In this document: one piece after another, positions 1 to 12,954 of the stretch
Position numbering within the stretch: the stretch's first letter is position 1
Layout: each line of letters begins with the position of its first letter
Assembly: GCA_012845835.1 (NCBI GenBank)
Contig: JABAKD010000001.1
Coordinates: forward strand, 11,987,501 to 12,051,500
Direction of reading: 5' to 3'
DNA length: 64,000 nucleotides
Origin: Undaria pinnatifida
Lineage: Eukaryota > Sar > Phaeophyceae > Laminariales > Alariaceae
Notes under the pieces: model-generated
Database searches by the model: none
What the model was told of the DNA's origin: nothing
The model's input: only the letters and a program-made list of their open reading frames with translations
Position numbers and translations under genes: made by a program

Positions 1-720
1 CGACAGGTGTTACCGCGGACAGTGGTACTGCAGCATTACAGTGTACTCCCTAGCTAAACGGAATTCACTACAGCACTCATTATATAAAATATTGAACACG
101 TTTGGGAACGTGTGTTAGTGGTCGAATTTGCTGCAATTTGCCGAATGAGAAAAATAACCATGCAATATCATACACACGCAGCCTCGCCTCTACGCCCGAA
201 TGAATAGCATCACATGCAGTAACGTTAACGGGTGGCCTAGAGTTGCTTCGCAAACGTTGGTCCTGCCGGCGATCGCCCGTCGACGTCATCAGTGAGGCAA
301 CGATAGTTAAACCTCGCGGTTTAGACCGTCTATAGCGTGGCGGAGCTGGTGGCCTACCGTGGACTTACATGCCGCGCGAAACCCGCATGCTTCAACATTT
401 AACGAAGAACAGGTAATTTGTATGGCCACAGCAATTTTGTGTGACCATCCTGTCTATCCCGTATAGCTATTGCCTTTGCGCAACCTGATAATGTCCCATA
501 CAACGATATTCTTCCGATCGGAGGGGAACGTCAAAGATCGTGTCGTACAATGTAGTAGAGAAAACGCATCAGCCATGAGAGCGTATAGAACGCCCTGATG
601 TGAAACCAAGACCTAACGAGTCCAGCACGCAGCCCTTCTGTGGAAGCATAACCTAAGTAATCCATTGGGCCAAACGACGATATCGGTGATTCTACAGAAG
701 TACCAATACCATATCAACCT
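1..720 (+). repeat. Left arm of a long diverged inverted repeat
   Basis: The first bases (cgacaggtgttaccgcgg...) are the reverse complement of 12937-12954, with no mismatch over about 28 bases. Similarity then continues, with substitutions and small indels, to at least base 600 and perhaps 720. By eye the arms are roughly 70-80% identical. The partner arm at 11300-12954 is split by two SINE-B copies. Homology reaches base 1, so the true outer end may lie left of the window. No short direct repeat can be tested here. Confidence 0.85.
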
Positions 721-1735
721 CTGTAAACCTTAATGGTTGATGATAAACAGCCAAGCACCAACTGGAGTGAGATAGGGGATGTGCCAGTTGATCTACTTCT
801 CACTCACGCCAGCGTAGACGAATGTGTAGGCAGGACATCAGACGGAAAAAAAAGGTTTCCCGACGTCCTGTGCGTCGAGTTCTCCATGGCGCTGATCAAA
901 TTGAAGCGATTCAAGAGAGCGGTTGCTCTTCAGTCGCCTTCTCAAGCTCCACTACCATTCGTCGTGGTGGTTCAGCTGCCGTTGAGTACCACTCACTCCG
1001 GGCGTAACCATAAAGACCGTTGTGGTCTTGGCTTATCCATACAACACGGTCCTTTAATTTCCACCAGTTGAACGTTGTACAGGCCAATTCCGTGTGCCGA
1101 TCTCGATCACAGGAACCCGCGCATCCGGCCGGTGTATGGCTTCCAAGAAATAGACGGTAAAATATGCGGAACGGTGATGGGAGCAACAGAGTCATTACCT
1201 CTTGACGGTGTTTCCTGTTTTCATAGTTTCAATAAATTGCAGAGATAGATAACGTTTCGCTAATGTGAGAGCTTGTCATGGTGCACCATTGTTTATGCCC
1301 TGAAACAAGTCGCCCTGCCCCCCCGCGTTGTGTGAACTACGTTATATGCACTCTGGACAGATACATTGAACCGCTGCCCTCTAGACTGTTTCCGGCCTGC
1401 TTGGCAATGCCGCCCCCAAGGAGGTCCGCCGTGAATGTTGTGCTTGAGGGTCTGGATGCGGAACATGTGCCTTTGACCTATAGGTATAGCTCTTATTGCG
1501 AGGTGACGTATTATCCGGTTTGGTGGCCTTCACAGCAACACAAAACATTATATCGTGTCCTGGTTCCGTGAGAGACGCTGCTAAGTACTCGCTGAAGATG
1601 GAGGGGAAGCCCGCTGCACCATCCCCGTTTCCAACTAATGTACAACAAAATCTTTGGGTAATCTATTATGTGGTAGACTTATTAGAAGTAGGACCCGCAT
1701 TATTCCTTACCGGAACTATTTGAGGTTCTAGCCCT
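721..1735. other. Unassigned interior sequence
   Basis: Only short overlapping frames are present, for example 733-1071 on the plus strand and 911-1195 on the minus strand. Neither has a motif I recognise. The minus frame ends in a plausible-looking stretch (NGLYGYARSEWYSTAAEPPR), which may be decayed coding sequence. Confidence 0.3.
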
Positions 1736-3500
1736 TCACACCGCTGGCGCAGTTGCCGCTATTGTGGCCGTGGCCCGGTTCACCAGAGCGGCCGTGGCGG
1801 TGTAGCCGTATAGGCCGATGTGGGCAAGGCCATCATCGACATCTCCTTTGGGCATGGCCAAAGCCATGAGAGCTGCCTCGCTGAAGCCGTCGGCGAGATC
1901 TGTGGACCAAGGCTCCCACATCGCTCCTAGGTTCCCCGGGAAAAAGACCTGAAAATATGTATGCAAAGTTCGTCAGCAGGAGCGGAAGCTCGAAGGAGGT
2001 TTGTCTTGGGAGGGAAGGCACTGGTATCTTGAATGGCGACATCACAGTTTCACTATTTCTCTATGCAAGAGAAACATCCCCTCAAAAATGGTGGTGCACT
2101 GCTGTTCTTAAGTACGGTCTGAGCGTTCCGATGCGTATGTTGTACTGCAAGAGGTCAGGCAGAGAACCATGCACTCCAAACCGTTTTGAGGTGTCTTTTG
2201 GTACCTAACGGCTTCGAGCGTAGCCACGTACGGAGAACGGTCGCGTGATTATGTTTGTTGTGGTCGTTGTTAGTCACATGGGTGACGTGGGTAGCTGTTG
2301 CTGTTGTAGCTGGTGCTATACATTGATGTTGCTGGTGGGTAAGGTTGTTGCTGTTGTTGTACGGGAACGACAGGGGGCATAACGGAATACAGTCTCACCG
2401 TCAAGCTGATCACAATATCCGCCACACCGTTGACGACGGCTTTTGATGCTGCTTTGACGGTGTGGTCGGCGAAGGTCAGCATAGTGTTCAAGGACTCCAC
2501 CTGTTTTTAGAATGCGCGAGGTGGCCCGATGACGTAGGCGATAACGTTACATGATTGAACGATACACGGCACAACCGAATGCTAGTTTTGGATGGCTTCA
2601 AAGACGTTATTGCTATAGTTACGTTATGCTCACACAACTGCGATACACGTATCATATGTTGCCATATGAGCAACCTGGATCCGCTCAACGAGGCCCAAGG
2701 AGACGAACACCACGCTGGTGGCATTTCGTTGATGGCGTTGGCTCCGGGAGATCCGATGACACGCGGCCGAGACCGACCATTTACCAGTTTTGGGAGTGTT
2801 GTCAAACGTGAATCAATTGCATAATCATACGCCCATTATCTCCAGCACTATCGAGAGTGCCATACACGTTTGAATGTTGTTTTAAAACCGGCGGTATCCG
2901 CTTTGCCACTGCGCCGATTGCTGTCTGATCGGTCGCCAAATCCAGTAATAATGTAAAGATTTACCACACTAGGCATCGTTTGGACGTGTTGTGTCCAGAG
3001 AATCGCGCTCTTGCGGGCATCATGCGATGATCCCCCATCCAAAGTCGTCTCTTTTTGGTCTTGGTTTCTCGGAGTATACTAGACCCTGTAGCCCCCTGTG
3101 CAATGCGTGAGGGGGACCAGGTACCCCGAAGAATGGTGGATGCCATGAACCCGATTTCGAACGATTTTGCACTCTGACGTACCTGTGATACCAGATACAT
3201 ACAGTCATACAGAATGCAGTCAACATTATAGCTGATACGCACACGAATGCACTCACCAATATGGCATGTTCTGCGCAAAATATTTGTGCTCACCGCGTGC
3301 ATAGCGGCGAAGTTTGCCACGTTCGCAATATATCCGAACATAGTCCTCGCCGTCGTGGTAAGAGTAGGCGCGAGCCGTCAGCAAATTTGATTTGCGAATC
3401 CTGGTGCTCCGCAGATGCTTTCACCTGGTAGGATACCAGGCTGTCAAAAACGGCGTTGATGAGGAACACCGGTGATGGCGAGCAAAGTGGCAATCGTTTG
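1736..3500 (-). pseudogene. Decayed or spliced unknown coding region
   Basis: On the minus strand several short frames read like protein but are broken by stops and shifts. They are 3290-3493 (contains PVFLINAVFDSLVSYQVKAS), 2961-3341, 2270-2500 (a Q-rich tail around VPVQQQQQPYPPATS) and 1736-1966 (FFPGNLGAMWEPWSTDLADG then an Ala-rich end). A pyrimidine-poor acceptor-like site (catacatattttcag) precedes the last fragment on the minus strand at about 1950, so introns rather than frameshifts may explain some breaks. No domain is recognised. The fragments share one strand and follow each other, which suggests one gene or polyprotein. Function unknown. Confidence 0.3.
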
Positions 3501-5540
3501 AGTCAGAAACGAACGATATTGTTCAGGTTACGCTCTCGGCGGGCTCTACCACCAACGCCAGCGGAGCTTGGCCGGCCATTCTCACAGCGCCACAAGTCTA
3601 CTCTCATCCATATTGTCAACAGCGTGGTGTACCAGAAGGTTGTTCGCGGTGGCAGACGTAGTGGGTAAACCAATGTCGCAGGAACCTGGTTTGGCGTTCG
3701 ATCCCAACAGACAGCACGCTAGTACAAGGAAACACCTGGAATGTCCTGGTGGAGGTGGATATCACGTTCGTGGATGGCACAGCAGTTTCCCACCTCGCGT
3801 TATATCACGACCACAAGGTAGTCCGCAAAAGTGAAAAACCGCGGCTGCCTCGTCCATGAGAGATTACGCACCTCGACTGGAGCACACCGAGGCCTTTGGC
3901 TGCTTTCGACAGGACTGGGAGATCTCCCGGTGGACAACGGTCGCCGCTTGATCACCCGAGTGCGTCAATATTACAATCCGAGCTATACCGTCGACGCAGG
4001 CGTGCCGACGGGCTTGCTGTGATGGTGAAACGGCGTAGTGGCGTGTGGTCTGGTCGTTTTTGTGGTTTGTACGGCGCTGTAGGAGGCTGGTGTTGCTGGT
4101 TTGCTGGTGTTAAGTGCAGAGGTGTGCTCGGCCGCAAACCGTGGTAGCAAAAGAGAGAATGTGTGCGCGTGCACTGCATTCGAGCGTCTAGCGACATGCG
4201 CGCTGTGTATGACGGGACCGTAGTTCCGCCGCATCCAACAAGTTGTGTTAGCCGTTTCGCCGTTGCTGATGTTGCTGTTTGGTTTAAAGTTTCAAATTTC
4301 AAATTTTTATTTACAACATTTTGACGTTTTTCAGTTTTTACATAAATATTTAATTCAGGAATACTATATCATAAACATAATGTCGATCGTACGCGCAGCT
4401 GACGTTTGTCAATTTTTTTAAAACGCTGACACCATGCAGGGGTGTCACCGACCTGTATCTTCCATGAGGACCAAATAAATATCACGCGCGAACGACCTTC
4501 CGCACATTTTGTTCAACTACTGCAAATTAACGAAACATGGATGTACCAGGCAGCTTGCAAAGTTGAGTTGAAATTATTCAATCGGCCGTACTCACAGCTC
4601 AGGTTTGACAATTTTTGTTAAATGAAGGGTACCACTCAGATAGGAAAATGTTGAGTATCATCCATTCAATCCGTAGTGCTCACAGCCGGCGTTTTTCAAT
4701 TTCTATAAAGACATCGCCGGTACACAGCTGACGTTTTCTCGTTTTGTTTTCTAATACCATCGCCGGTATCGTCGCCATATACCTAGTCTACTCACGGCTG
4801 TAGTCCACCTCCTGCTGCTGTGTGTGTTCTTTACATTCAACCTTCCTTTTGACCGATCAACATCCAGTACGTACACTTGGTGACCACGCTGGGTCTTCAC
4901 CTTACACGTATGCACCTTCTCTCGCCACTACGCACAGCACGAGCAGATGCACATTCCTGCAAGCTGCTGGAGTTGGATACAGCTTCTGTAGTATGGTGCT
5001 GCTTGACACGAAGAAATGATTGGTGTCAAATAACTGAGTGGATACCGAAGAAATAATCGACCAACCACTAGACTACAACTGCAACAATAGGAACCACGGA
5101 GTCAGCTCTCATCATCATGCAGCCCAGGAAAAATGCGAGCAGGCTCTGTTGAATACGGTTCGGCGTACCGATCAAGTGCGATATGTACTGTACTTGGATC
5201 CACAATAGCTGCACCACGCATCTACCATAGGGGTTCGGCACCCATCACGGTGATGTCACGCGATCAACTGCAGACCGTGACGGGCATGATGCATTCGCCC
5301 CCTAGAGCATCCCATGGCATATTGACGTGAGGGGACCGTTCTGGCCATGTAGCACCCCATGATATTCCCCATGTAATGTCCCATCTGGTACACTCCGTAG
5401 CACCATGGGCCATGCCATCTGGTGAACCATGGCACATGCTGTTCCTGGCATTGTGCCACGGTTAACCAGCACGACGGCGATTCGGGCACTACATGGGATA
5501 CGCTATATCGGAGCCACTATAATAGCTCATGGTCCCATGG
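3501..5540. other. No recognised gene; a coding-like fragment near 3.7 kb
   Basis: On the plus strand around 3710-3840 a frame without ATG reads like a beta-rich protein (GNTWNVLVEVDITFVDGTAV) before it breaks. From 4300 to 5540 the sequence is AT-richer, then rich in CCATG/CATGG words (5290-5540), with no supportable gene. Confidence 0.3.
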
Positions 5541-6660
5541 CATGTACCGTGATTTGTGACATCCGATTGTCTATGCCATGTGATCCACCATGGCACGTCA
5601 AATAGTGCACGCATCACGGCATTTGATGGCATCGTGCATGCCACGGCCGTCGCTGTAGGGTATGTCTTGAAACATGGGAGGGTGAACCATGCGGTTGCCC
5701 ATGGGCTTCATGTGGCATACCTCAGGATGAGGTATGTGGTAAACAGTGGAGTTGTTCATGGGGTATCCATACACCACCCAGATAGCACGTGAGACGGCGG
5801 GAATACATGGATGGCCCCATCGATAGCAATGGGTGGTGTCATGCCAAGTACCATGGGTCCTCTAGCTATCGTAGATCGATCGTGGCATCACGGCCGCCGG
5901 ACACTACGGGAGCTCGTACCCCAGCACACATTACACGGAGCATCGTGGCGGTCTCTCTGTAGTGCTGGTTAAATAGCCACTATGGCCGGTGCACGACGGT
6001 TGAAATCGCTTGGCATACCTGGAACCTTTTGGGATAATAATGATAGCGTCGATATTGCACCAACTACTGCCGGTGCCCAGCACACGTCAGGTATTCTCTT
6101 ACATGTGGACCTAACGAGTCCATCCGTAAGCCCGCTTCCACATCATTCTGGAACAAGCAGCGCTAAATCAGTTTCGAGTAAAAGCAAGAAGCCTGTTAAG
6201 GTTCTGCCGTCGGTCTGACAGGTAAACAGTGCGATGCGACCATCCATCGGCATCGGATAGACTGCCAGGTCCACGACGATCAAAGGCGGTAGATGTTGCA
6301 TGCTGAGGACGGTTTCAGCCATCGTATTACGCCCAAACATGTCTGGTGTGGTGCACCATGTGTTGTCGGTGGGAGGTATCTTGGGTCACTCCCGCGAATG
6401 TGCCCACGCACGGGACGCACGTTTACGGCCTCTGATGTCCTCGCCTCCGAGCGTCTACCCTACCACGAAGGCGTTTCACGGATATTTTGTTCGTGATATG
6501 CACCGCTCGAAATTGTTACTGACAGCTTGCACTATTTAGCTAAATGCACAGCCGTTCGCTCTATTGGCATAAACCCAGCAGCGAAAGTTGTGATACGCCG
6601 TGTACCAAAGCCAGCATCTCTCCCGGTGTACGTGGGTGGGTGTGGATGATCTGGACCCTG
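5540..6660 (+). repeat. Dispersed repeat family F, copy 1
   Basis: About 1.1 kb matches 16770-17880 in the opposite orientation, and the piece around 5940-6090 also matches 53428-53590. The best-conserved block is around 6170-6420, where about 40 bases surrounding the tgccgtcggtctgacagg motif are identical between copies. A minus-strand frame (6143-6340) is open in this copy and its partner is open in the other. The codon-position pattern of the differences does not support selection on it (see findings). No transposase motif is recognised. Confidence 0.75.
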
Positions 6661-8250
6661 TCCACACCGCAACATGGCAACGGAAACATATTCCTGCAAC
6701 ACCTTGAGCCGTCAGAGTGTACCCAGTGCTCTCAGAAGGTCGCTCAACCAAGGCCTCAAAACGTGTGCTCACAACCGCCGCCCAATAAGATTCCGATGCA
6801 TGTATACCTGCGAGGGTCTCCTCGAAGAAGAAAGGGTTTTTAAATCGAACCTTGAGATTGACCCGTCCAAAGCGTTTGGTTAAAGGCTCGGTCGAAACGG
6901 GACGATTAGAGCATCACATGAATAAAACACAGTAACACAAGAGCTTTGAAGCGTTTGCCTCGCATAGGAATCTACATAGGAACATACAGCAGTAACAAAA
7001 TAGGAGTGGGCGAATGTTGGTCAATAATAGACCTATGCAGTTTGAAATTTTATTTGATTGATTTCATTGTTGTGTTGATTGATCGATCGGTCGGTCGGTC
7101 CTCAAGTGAGTAACCTCAAAATTCCTCTGTTTCCTGCACGCTTTCCTCACCGTAGTAGTTTCGAATATCGCGAGGGCCAAGTGAATCACAGGAAAACACG
7201 TCAACTATTAGCGAGTAGATATTTCTGAGCGCACATGTTTGTCTGAATCATAAACCGACGTGTATCATGACTACGGCAACCACGAGATTTTACAAATATT
7301 GCAGAGTCTGCACGCACCGCATATATCGTGCACGTCTGCATGCTTCACATCTGTTCACAAATCAAATCGTGAATACCCCTATTGTCCACGAAGAGAAGTC
7401 GGACTGTATGCTGTTGTTGCCGCTGAGATACGCTAACCCACCAGGTGCTGATGGTGATCGCACAAACACCGAGCAATTGGGTCAAAATGCTGTTCGTGCA
7501 TCGTATTGGTATAGGGTGGTAGACAGGTTTTGGTAGTGGTCTCAGTACTTTAATTGTGGTGCCGACACCGTATCCGCATGTAGTAGATAACCAGAGTACA
7601 AAAACTACCCAAGGAGAGAAAGTGGCCGCGCGTAGTGCCGTTCATCAGGTGCAATGCTTTTTAGAACCAACCCCATTCCGGTCCATGGCAATCGCCTTGT
7701 CGCCCGAAGCAAGTTTCGCGTCACGGTGCACGATGAGGTGCATGCTCGAAGTGTTGATGATGTGCGGGAGTGCACGACGGTGTCGTTGTAGAAGTTGAAA
7801 GACTGCAGGGAAAGGGCAGATCTATGGGTGTGGAGAGGAACAAGCAGGTCACCTCGCATACGGAAACGTAAACATTTCGTCGATATTTCTTGACTTCAGA
7901 TAGATACAAATGAATATCCTAACAGAGGTAAGGCTGCAGGGATTGCGACAAGCCGACAAAGCAGTGCACCCGGCCGGCATCAGGCGACCATTTCTCGGAA
8001 CTACGGTGATGTACACGAGCGTTTGTGGTAGCCCTGCCGTCACAAATCACAAGACATACACCCCACTCACCTAAACGACTCAAACCACGGTGACCATATA
8101 GACTAAGTTAGCAGGTGTTACATGTGTCTCGTTTTTGACACAGGATAGGGACCCCGTTTTCTCGGTCTTGGGTGTTTTTTGGGTTGTCCCTAACTGTTAG
8201 GCATACTCGTGCACAAGGAATTCACGGCCAACGGCGACCGACGAAGCAAC
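6661..8250 (+). other. No recognised gene; scattered coding-like fragments
   Basis: Short plus-strand frames at 7267-7536 and 7556-7798 look partly protein-like, but carry no motif I know. A short tetranucleotide run (gatcgatcggtcggtcggtc) lies at 7080-7100. Confidence 0.25.
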
Positions 8251-9640
8251 TCAGATTTCTTGTCTACGGTGTACGGGTAGCACTGCAACAGGTTTATGCT
8301 TTGCTATTACAATACCATATATACAGTTGAATGGGCGCGAAGCGAAGCCATCGCAGGGCAATATCGAACATCTGAACCAGAGTACGACTAAGATATTATT
8401 GGCTTGCGCACTACGGTAACGACAAGATCGTTGGGGGAATGGTAGTGTATCCTGGTACAAGTTGTGTGACAGGAGTAGCTTTGAGAGTCATCTCTGTAGA
8501 GTCGACCGGGCAAAGGCTTGAACCCGTATACGGTATGTCGAACAGTATTCACCGACAACGGCGTTTTGGGGAAAATGGCAAGTAGACATAATGTGTGCGA
8601 AGCAATAAAGGCACCAACACCAGGGAGCAAGGCCGATGTGCTACCCCCTAGGGTATACCACTTGCTGTCGTATGCCTTTTTCCCCGTTGCCATGCGCGAG
8701 CGAGGGTGGCCGAGGCACACATGGCGATTGGTCAAGGTAGCAGTCGCCTAAAACGGTACTGATACTGAACTACATTATCTGCAATTGACAGTTAATACAT
8801 GCGACAATAAGGTTTCCTTGGGAGTGATGGGAAAGACAGGTGGTGAAATATTAGCTGTGAGGTTTCATCCTCCTTCCGATTGGCACTCTGAACCCATTCC
8901 AACTCGAGCCGTCCATACCGATCCAGAATTTGCGTTTATGAGCAGTTCTTCTCACGCCCCGCGGTCGGTCAGGACCACTCATTGAACGCTGGGTACGCAT
9001 ATTCGTTTTTGCAATCTAGACAGCGCCCGAACGTTTGCTATAGAGCACACTACTCCCGCCCTCACCTCCCCTCACCGAAGCGCCGAAAATCCATAGCTTC
9101 GCCTTTCATCATGAACGTTTTCACGGGCAAACGTCTAGCGCCCCCAACGAAGTTTTTCCCCAGGTGTTTTAACACCGGTGTTGTCGGAGGTGAGATATTC
9201 CGCCTTCCAACGGCTTAGAGGGAGTATGCGCGCAAATACTCCACGAAAATACGGAAGCGTTCGTATGTGGGAGCAAGCGGACACGAGTCACTGCGTACCC
9301 AGAGAACGACCTAAGCTAAATGTGGCTGACAATCCTCCCTCCGGGCCCCTGGCGTAGACAAAGAAAAAACATGACACGGCGCTCTGGATGAAAGGCCACA
9401 AGCGAAACCCAACGTATACTAAGTGCGATACTGGTCAAGGCTATAGGCTGGCCGTTCCGGTTTGAACTCCGACCTGGTTGGGATTGTTTTGCGTGGGACC
9501 AGGATAAGTTTGTTGGTCTGCCAGCGGCGATTGATCCATCCAGAGTTAGCCAGGTCAGGCTGGGATCAGGCGGAGGCGGGTTGCGGATACCAATTGTAAG
9601 GGCAGTGTCTGCCAAACCGTCGACCTATGACATCATATGA
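8251..9640 (+). pseudogene. Decayed unknown coding region on the plus strand
   Basis: Protein-like reading continues along the plus strand through frame changes and stops. At about 8385-8565 one frame contains KIVGGMVVYPGTSCVTGVAL. Then 8518-8985 is a single frame interrupted by one TAA at 8749-8751, with VSLGVMGKTGGEILAVRFHP in its second half. At about 9430-9640 another frame contains WDCFAWDQDKFVGLPAAIDP. Together they suggest one gene of roughly 400 codons that has lost its frame. I do not recognise the family. It lies inside the candidate long-TIR element, so a structural or replication gene of that element is possible but unproven. Confidence 0.35.
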
Positions 9641-11300
9641 CAGGTTAGTGTCCACGAATAGATCCTGATAAGAATGACGCGCGTGAGTCTCGAGATACCG
9701 GCAGGTTGCGACGTGTGATTTTGGTTGCCGACGACAGGCGTTGTTCTACTCATACCACACTGGTCAATTTGTTGTCCGGCGTTTCCCGTGTGGGTCACAT
9801 TCCCTGCCGCCCTTGAGCTCTCGTCATCTCGTAGTAGCGAAGGCAGATTGATGGATACCGTTCTACCTTACAGAAGAGCACAACCGTTGCGTTTCGCTAA
9901 GCACCAAGTATGGTCGAACTCCTCGCAATAATCCCTACCAAAATGTTGGTGTTCTATTTGTACAATTCTCCGAAGAAGCCTGTTTGGCTATGCATTTTCG
10001 CTACCGTTCTAAATCTGACCATGAGGTGACAGCGTGGGTCATGGGCTGCTTGCTGGGCGCCCTCGCTGGGTGCTGATTTCGTTCTGTGTTTTCATTGCCA
10101 ATCAAATTATGTCATTTGCACTATATTTTTATCTTCCTCTCTTTTCTAAGCTACGGTCCGTGGTCACATACTAGAAGCCACAGCTCCCGGGGCCACAGAA
10201 AAGCCATTGGAACCAAAAATGCAGATAAACTACGGCGGCCGGACTATCCAAACATCCCTGAACAAGACCGTTCTACTGCCCCGGCGAGCGGTGGCAACCT
10301 CTACACCTCCCAGCGAGGGAGGGGCTGTACTCGTGTGTTCATTGCCGTAGCGTTCAGACCATTGACCATCACATTCCTGCAATGATTGGATACAACACAT
10401 CGGTTTTTCATAGACCAGGCGGGCGTCGTGTGCACCAAAGACTAACCGCCGTGAGGTCCTCGGTTGGGTACATGATCAGTACGCTGGATCGTACCACCTA
10501 TTGATTGTCAGGCGGACTTGGGAACCATGTGCGTACTGTGTTGTGCACCGGATAACTTTCTGAAATTTGTTCGATTGTTTTATTGTGTGGACGCTTATAG
10601 AACCGGCAGTGGGTATAATCTATGTACCTGCGTCATGCGTGCCTTATCATATTTGCACACTTCGTAATATCATCCCCTTCGCACGGAGTTAAGGTTCTGC
10701 CTCTCGCACAATAAAATCTAACCCAACCACCATGTCGGGTACCCCAAACACGCAATACTACACAGATTCCCTGTTTACCTAGCTCACGCGGGGAGGTGCG
10801 TGATTTCCAGCGATATTGGTGACCGACACTACCCTCATGCTGGAGACGGGGGAAGGTCAGGCGCAAGGCGTAGGCAAGGCCAGCCGAAAGGATTAGGGAG
10901 GTCGTCAAGAGGAACCACTGCGAGGGGAAGGGGCAAATCGACTAGGTGCCCCGCGTCCAAAGGCCAGAGGAGGGGAGGGGCGCGGGGGGGTGGGGGGGGG
11001 GTGTTAGGTGGTGGTGGGAGAAATGAAAGATAGAACATTACGAGAGGGGCTGCCAAAGCGGAAGGGTGTGCCAATTCCGTTTAAAAAATGCTCATTACAT
11101 TACGTGTTTACGTGGAACTACAGTAGAATGACCTGTAAGTGTGTCGTCGCGGTCTGTAGGCAAGTATTAACCAAACCAGCCGTTGCACCTACAACCCGTC
11201 TCTAAACATGTACAAAAGGAGTATATACCAGGCATCCAGATACACTGGTTCAGGCAAGTGTACTGACTGTTGTTGAGGGTGATGCATCATTCCTGAGTCT
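9641..11300. other. No recognised gene; G-rich tract near 11.0 kb
   Basis: The stretch has only short frames without motifs. Positions 10970-11010 form a G-rich tract with runs of 7 and 9 G, capable of G-quadruplex formation on the plus strand. Confidence 0.3.
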
Positions 11301-11552
11301 GACATCCGCGGTACTGTAGTACCGACCACAGTAACAGCATCTCCTGAGAGTAAATCTTGACGCAATAGTTTTTGGTTCCACAGAAAGACTGCTGCTGGAC
11401 TCCTTGGCATTTGGTTATGCAAAAGGGCGTACTATACCCTCATATGACTGGTGCTTTTGCTCCACTACATAATACGATACAATCTTGGAAGTCCCCCGCC
11501 GATCAGAAACAATTCATTGTATTAGACATAAGGTGGTTCCGCACAGGCAATT

Positions 11553-11850
11553 ATTTTAAGATACGGCCACGAAAGGCCTGTAGGTATCCGAATTTAATAT
11601 CATTTGGATGGGTTTCGTATGATAAGGTTGGCGGTTATGTTCGGGGAAGTTAGGAATTAGATCGGAGGCACGCGCCTCCGATCTCAGAAGCTATCTCGGG
11701 CTCTGGTGGAAACGAATAAAGCTACATCTCTACGAAGGAACGAAAGTGAGTACTCTCCGAGGACCTGCTCAATTGGCAGACCTGCAGGGGGCACTCTGTG
11801 TCTCCCACCTTTAATTTCACATGTGGCGTCGACGGCAGGACAGAAAAAGA
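11553..11850 (-). mobile_element. SINE-B copy 1 (truncated)
   Basis: The body (gataaggttggcgg..., ggacctgctcaattggcag...) matches 12198-12462 and 38773-39054 closely. The minus strand is the sense strand: its 5' side carries the end of the tRNA-like head (cctgccgtcgacgcca at about 11825-11840). The 3' part seen in copy 2 is missing. Confidence 0.7.
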
Positions 11851-11879
11851 AATGGCTCGCCATAGTACCTTTTTGTGGT

Positions 11880-11995
11880 TGGTTTACCGTAGAGCCTTTC
11901 CTGCCCCCCCCCGCCACACCGGCGGCATGCGGCATGTTCTAGAGCCTTTTCTGCCCCCCCGCCACACCGGCGGCATACGGCAGGTTTTTGATGGG
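11880..11995 (+). repeat. Two-copy tandem repeat with C-tracts
   Basis: The unit tagagcctttcctgcccccc followed by a gccacaccggcggcat segment occurs twice (about 11890 and 11940) with few differences. Each copy contains the palindrome-like gccacaccggcggca stretch. Confidence 0.7.
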
Positions 11996-12049
11996 TGACT
12001 ATTGCCTTGCTGTAGGGTCTGCTTTTCTTTCTACTGCTTTTCTTCGCGT

Positions 12050-12466
12050 GTTCCTGGCTCCATAGCCAGACGGTTAGAGGTGTGGGAGTGGGGTTTGAGG
12101 AGCCGCATCTTCGACTCATGGTCTAGTTCGTAAAACCGGAGTTTCCCCGAATCTCCCATATTTCTGCATATGCGACTCATCAGGGTGGGCTAGTGTTAAG
12201 ATACGGCCTCGAAAGGCCTGTAGGTATCCGAATTTGAGATCTTTTGGATGGGTTTCGTATGATAAGGTTGGCGGTTTATGTTCGGGAAAGTTAGGAATTA
12301 GATCGGAGGCACGCGCCTCCAATCTCAGAAGCTATCCCGGGCTCTGGTGGAAACGAATAAAGCTACATCTCTACGAAGGAACGAAAGTGAGTACTCTCCG
12401 AGGACCTGCTCAATTGGCAGACCTGCAGGGGGCACTCTGTGTCTCCCACCTTTAATTTCACAATTA
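12050..12466 (-). mobile_element. SINE-B copy 2
   Basis: This is a nearly full body of family B, matching 38634-39054. It includes tccatagccagacggttag at its plus-strand left end and the gagtactctccgaggacctg block at the right. It has inserted into the right arm of the long inverted repeat. Confidence 0.75.
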
Positions 12467-12954
12467 CTCCAAGCGATAGGCAGTACGGTCACACAAAACT
12501 GATGCGGCCAAAAATAATTGGCTGTATTTCGCTAAAGTTGGACACATGATGCGGGTTTCGCGCGGCACATAGACCTACCGTATGCCACCAGTTCCGCCAC
12601 GCTATTGATTGTCTAAACCGCGATAATTTATTATTCTGGCCTCTCTAATGACGTCTGCGGCCGATCGCACGCAGAACCAACGTTTGCGAGGCTATTCAAG
12701 GCCACCCGTTATCGCTTGCAAGAAGTTAGTGTATGTATTAGACGCGATTCACTCGGGCGTAGAGGCGAGGCTGTGTGTGCGAAATTTCTTTCATTATTTC
12801 TTCCCCCGTGCGGCAATGTGCTGCAACTTCAATAACTCACACTCATTCCCAAACGTGTGCATTATAATTACAATAATTAGTTTCCCAAAATTCCGTTTTA
12901 CTAGTCAGTATACGGTATTGCTACAGTACCACTGTCCGCGGTAACACCTGTCGG

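Larger units (their letters stand above)
1..12954. mobile_element. Candidate large long-TIR DNA element (boundaries uncertain)
   Basis: The inverted arms at 1-720 and 11300-12954 enclose about 10.5 kb without an intact gene. The architecture (arms of 600 bp or more, interior over 10 kb, coding-like fragments on both strands) resembles long-TIR elements such as Maverick/Polinton or large Mutator-type elements. I could not recognise a polymerase B, a retroviral-type integrase or a capsid motif inside it, so no family is assigned. Because homology runs to base 1, the element may instead be larger, or the arms may be two independent copies of one repeat in opposite orientation. Confidence 0.35.
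11300..12954 (-). repeat. Right arm of the long inverted repeat, split by SINE-B copies
   Basis: Read on the minus strand from 12954, this arm follows bases 1-470. The match is interrupted at about 12466 by SINE-B sequence, and resumes at about 11545 with aattgcctgtgcgg aligning to left-arm attgcctttgcgc at about 469. It then stays recognisable to about 11400 and fades toward 11300. The SINE-B insertions are therefore younger than the arm. Confidence 0.8.

Noticed and set aside
6143-6340. Conserved gene in family F
   Set aside because: Differences between the two copies show no third-codon-position excess.
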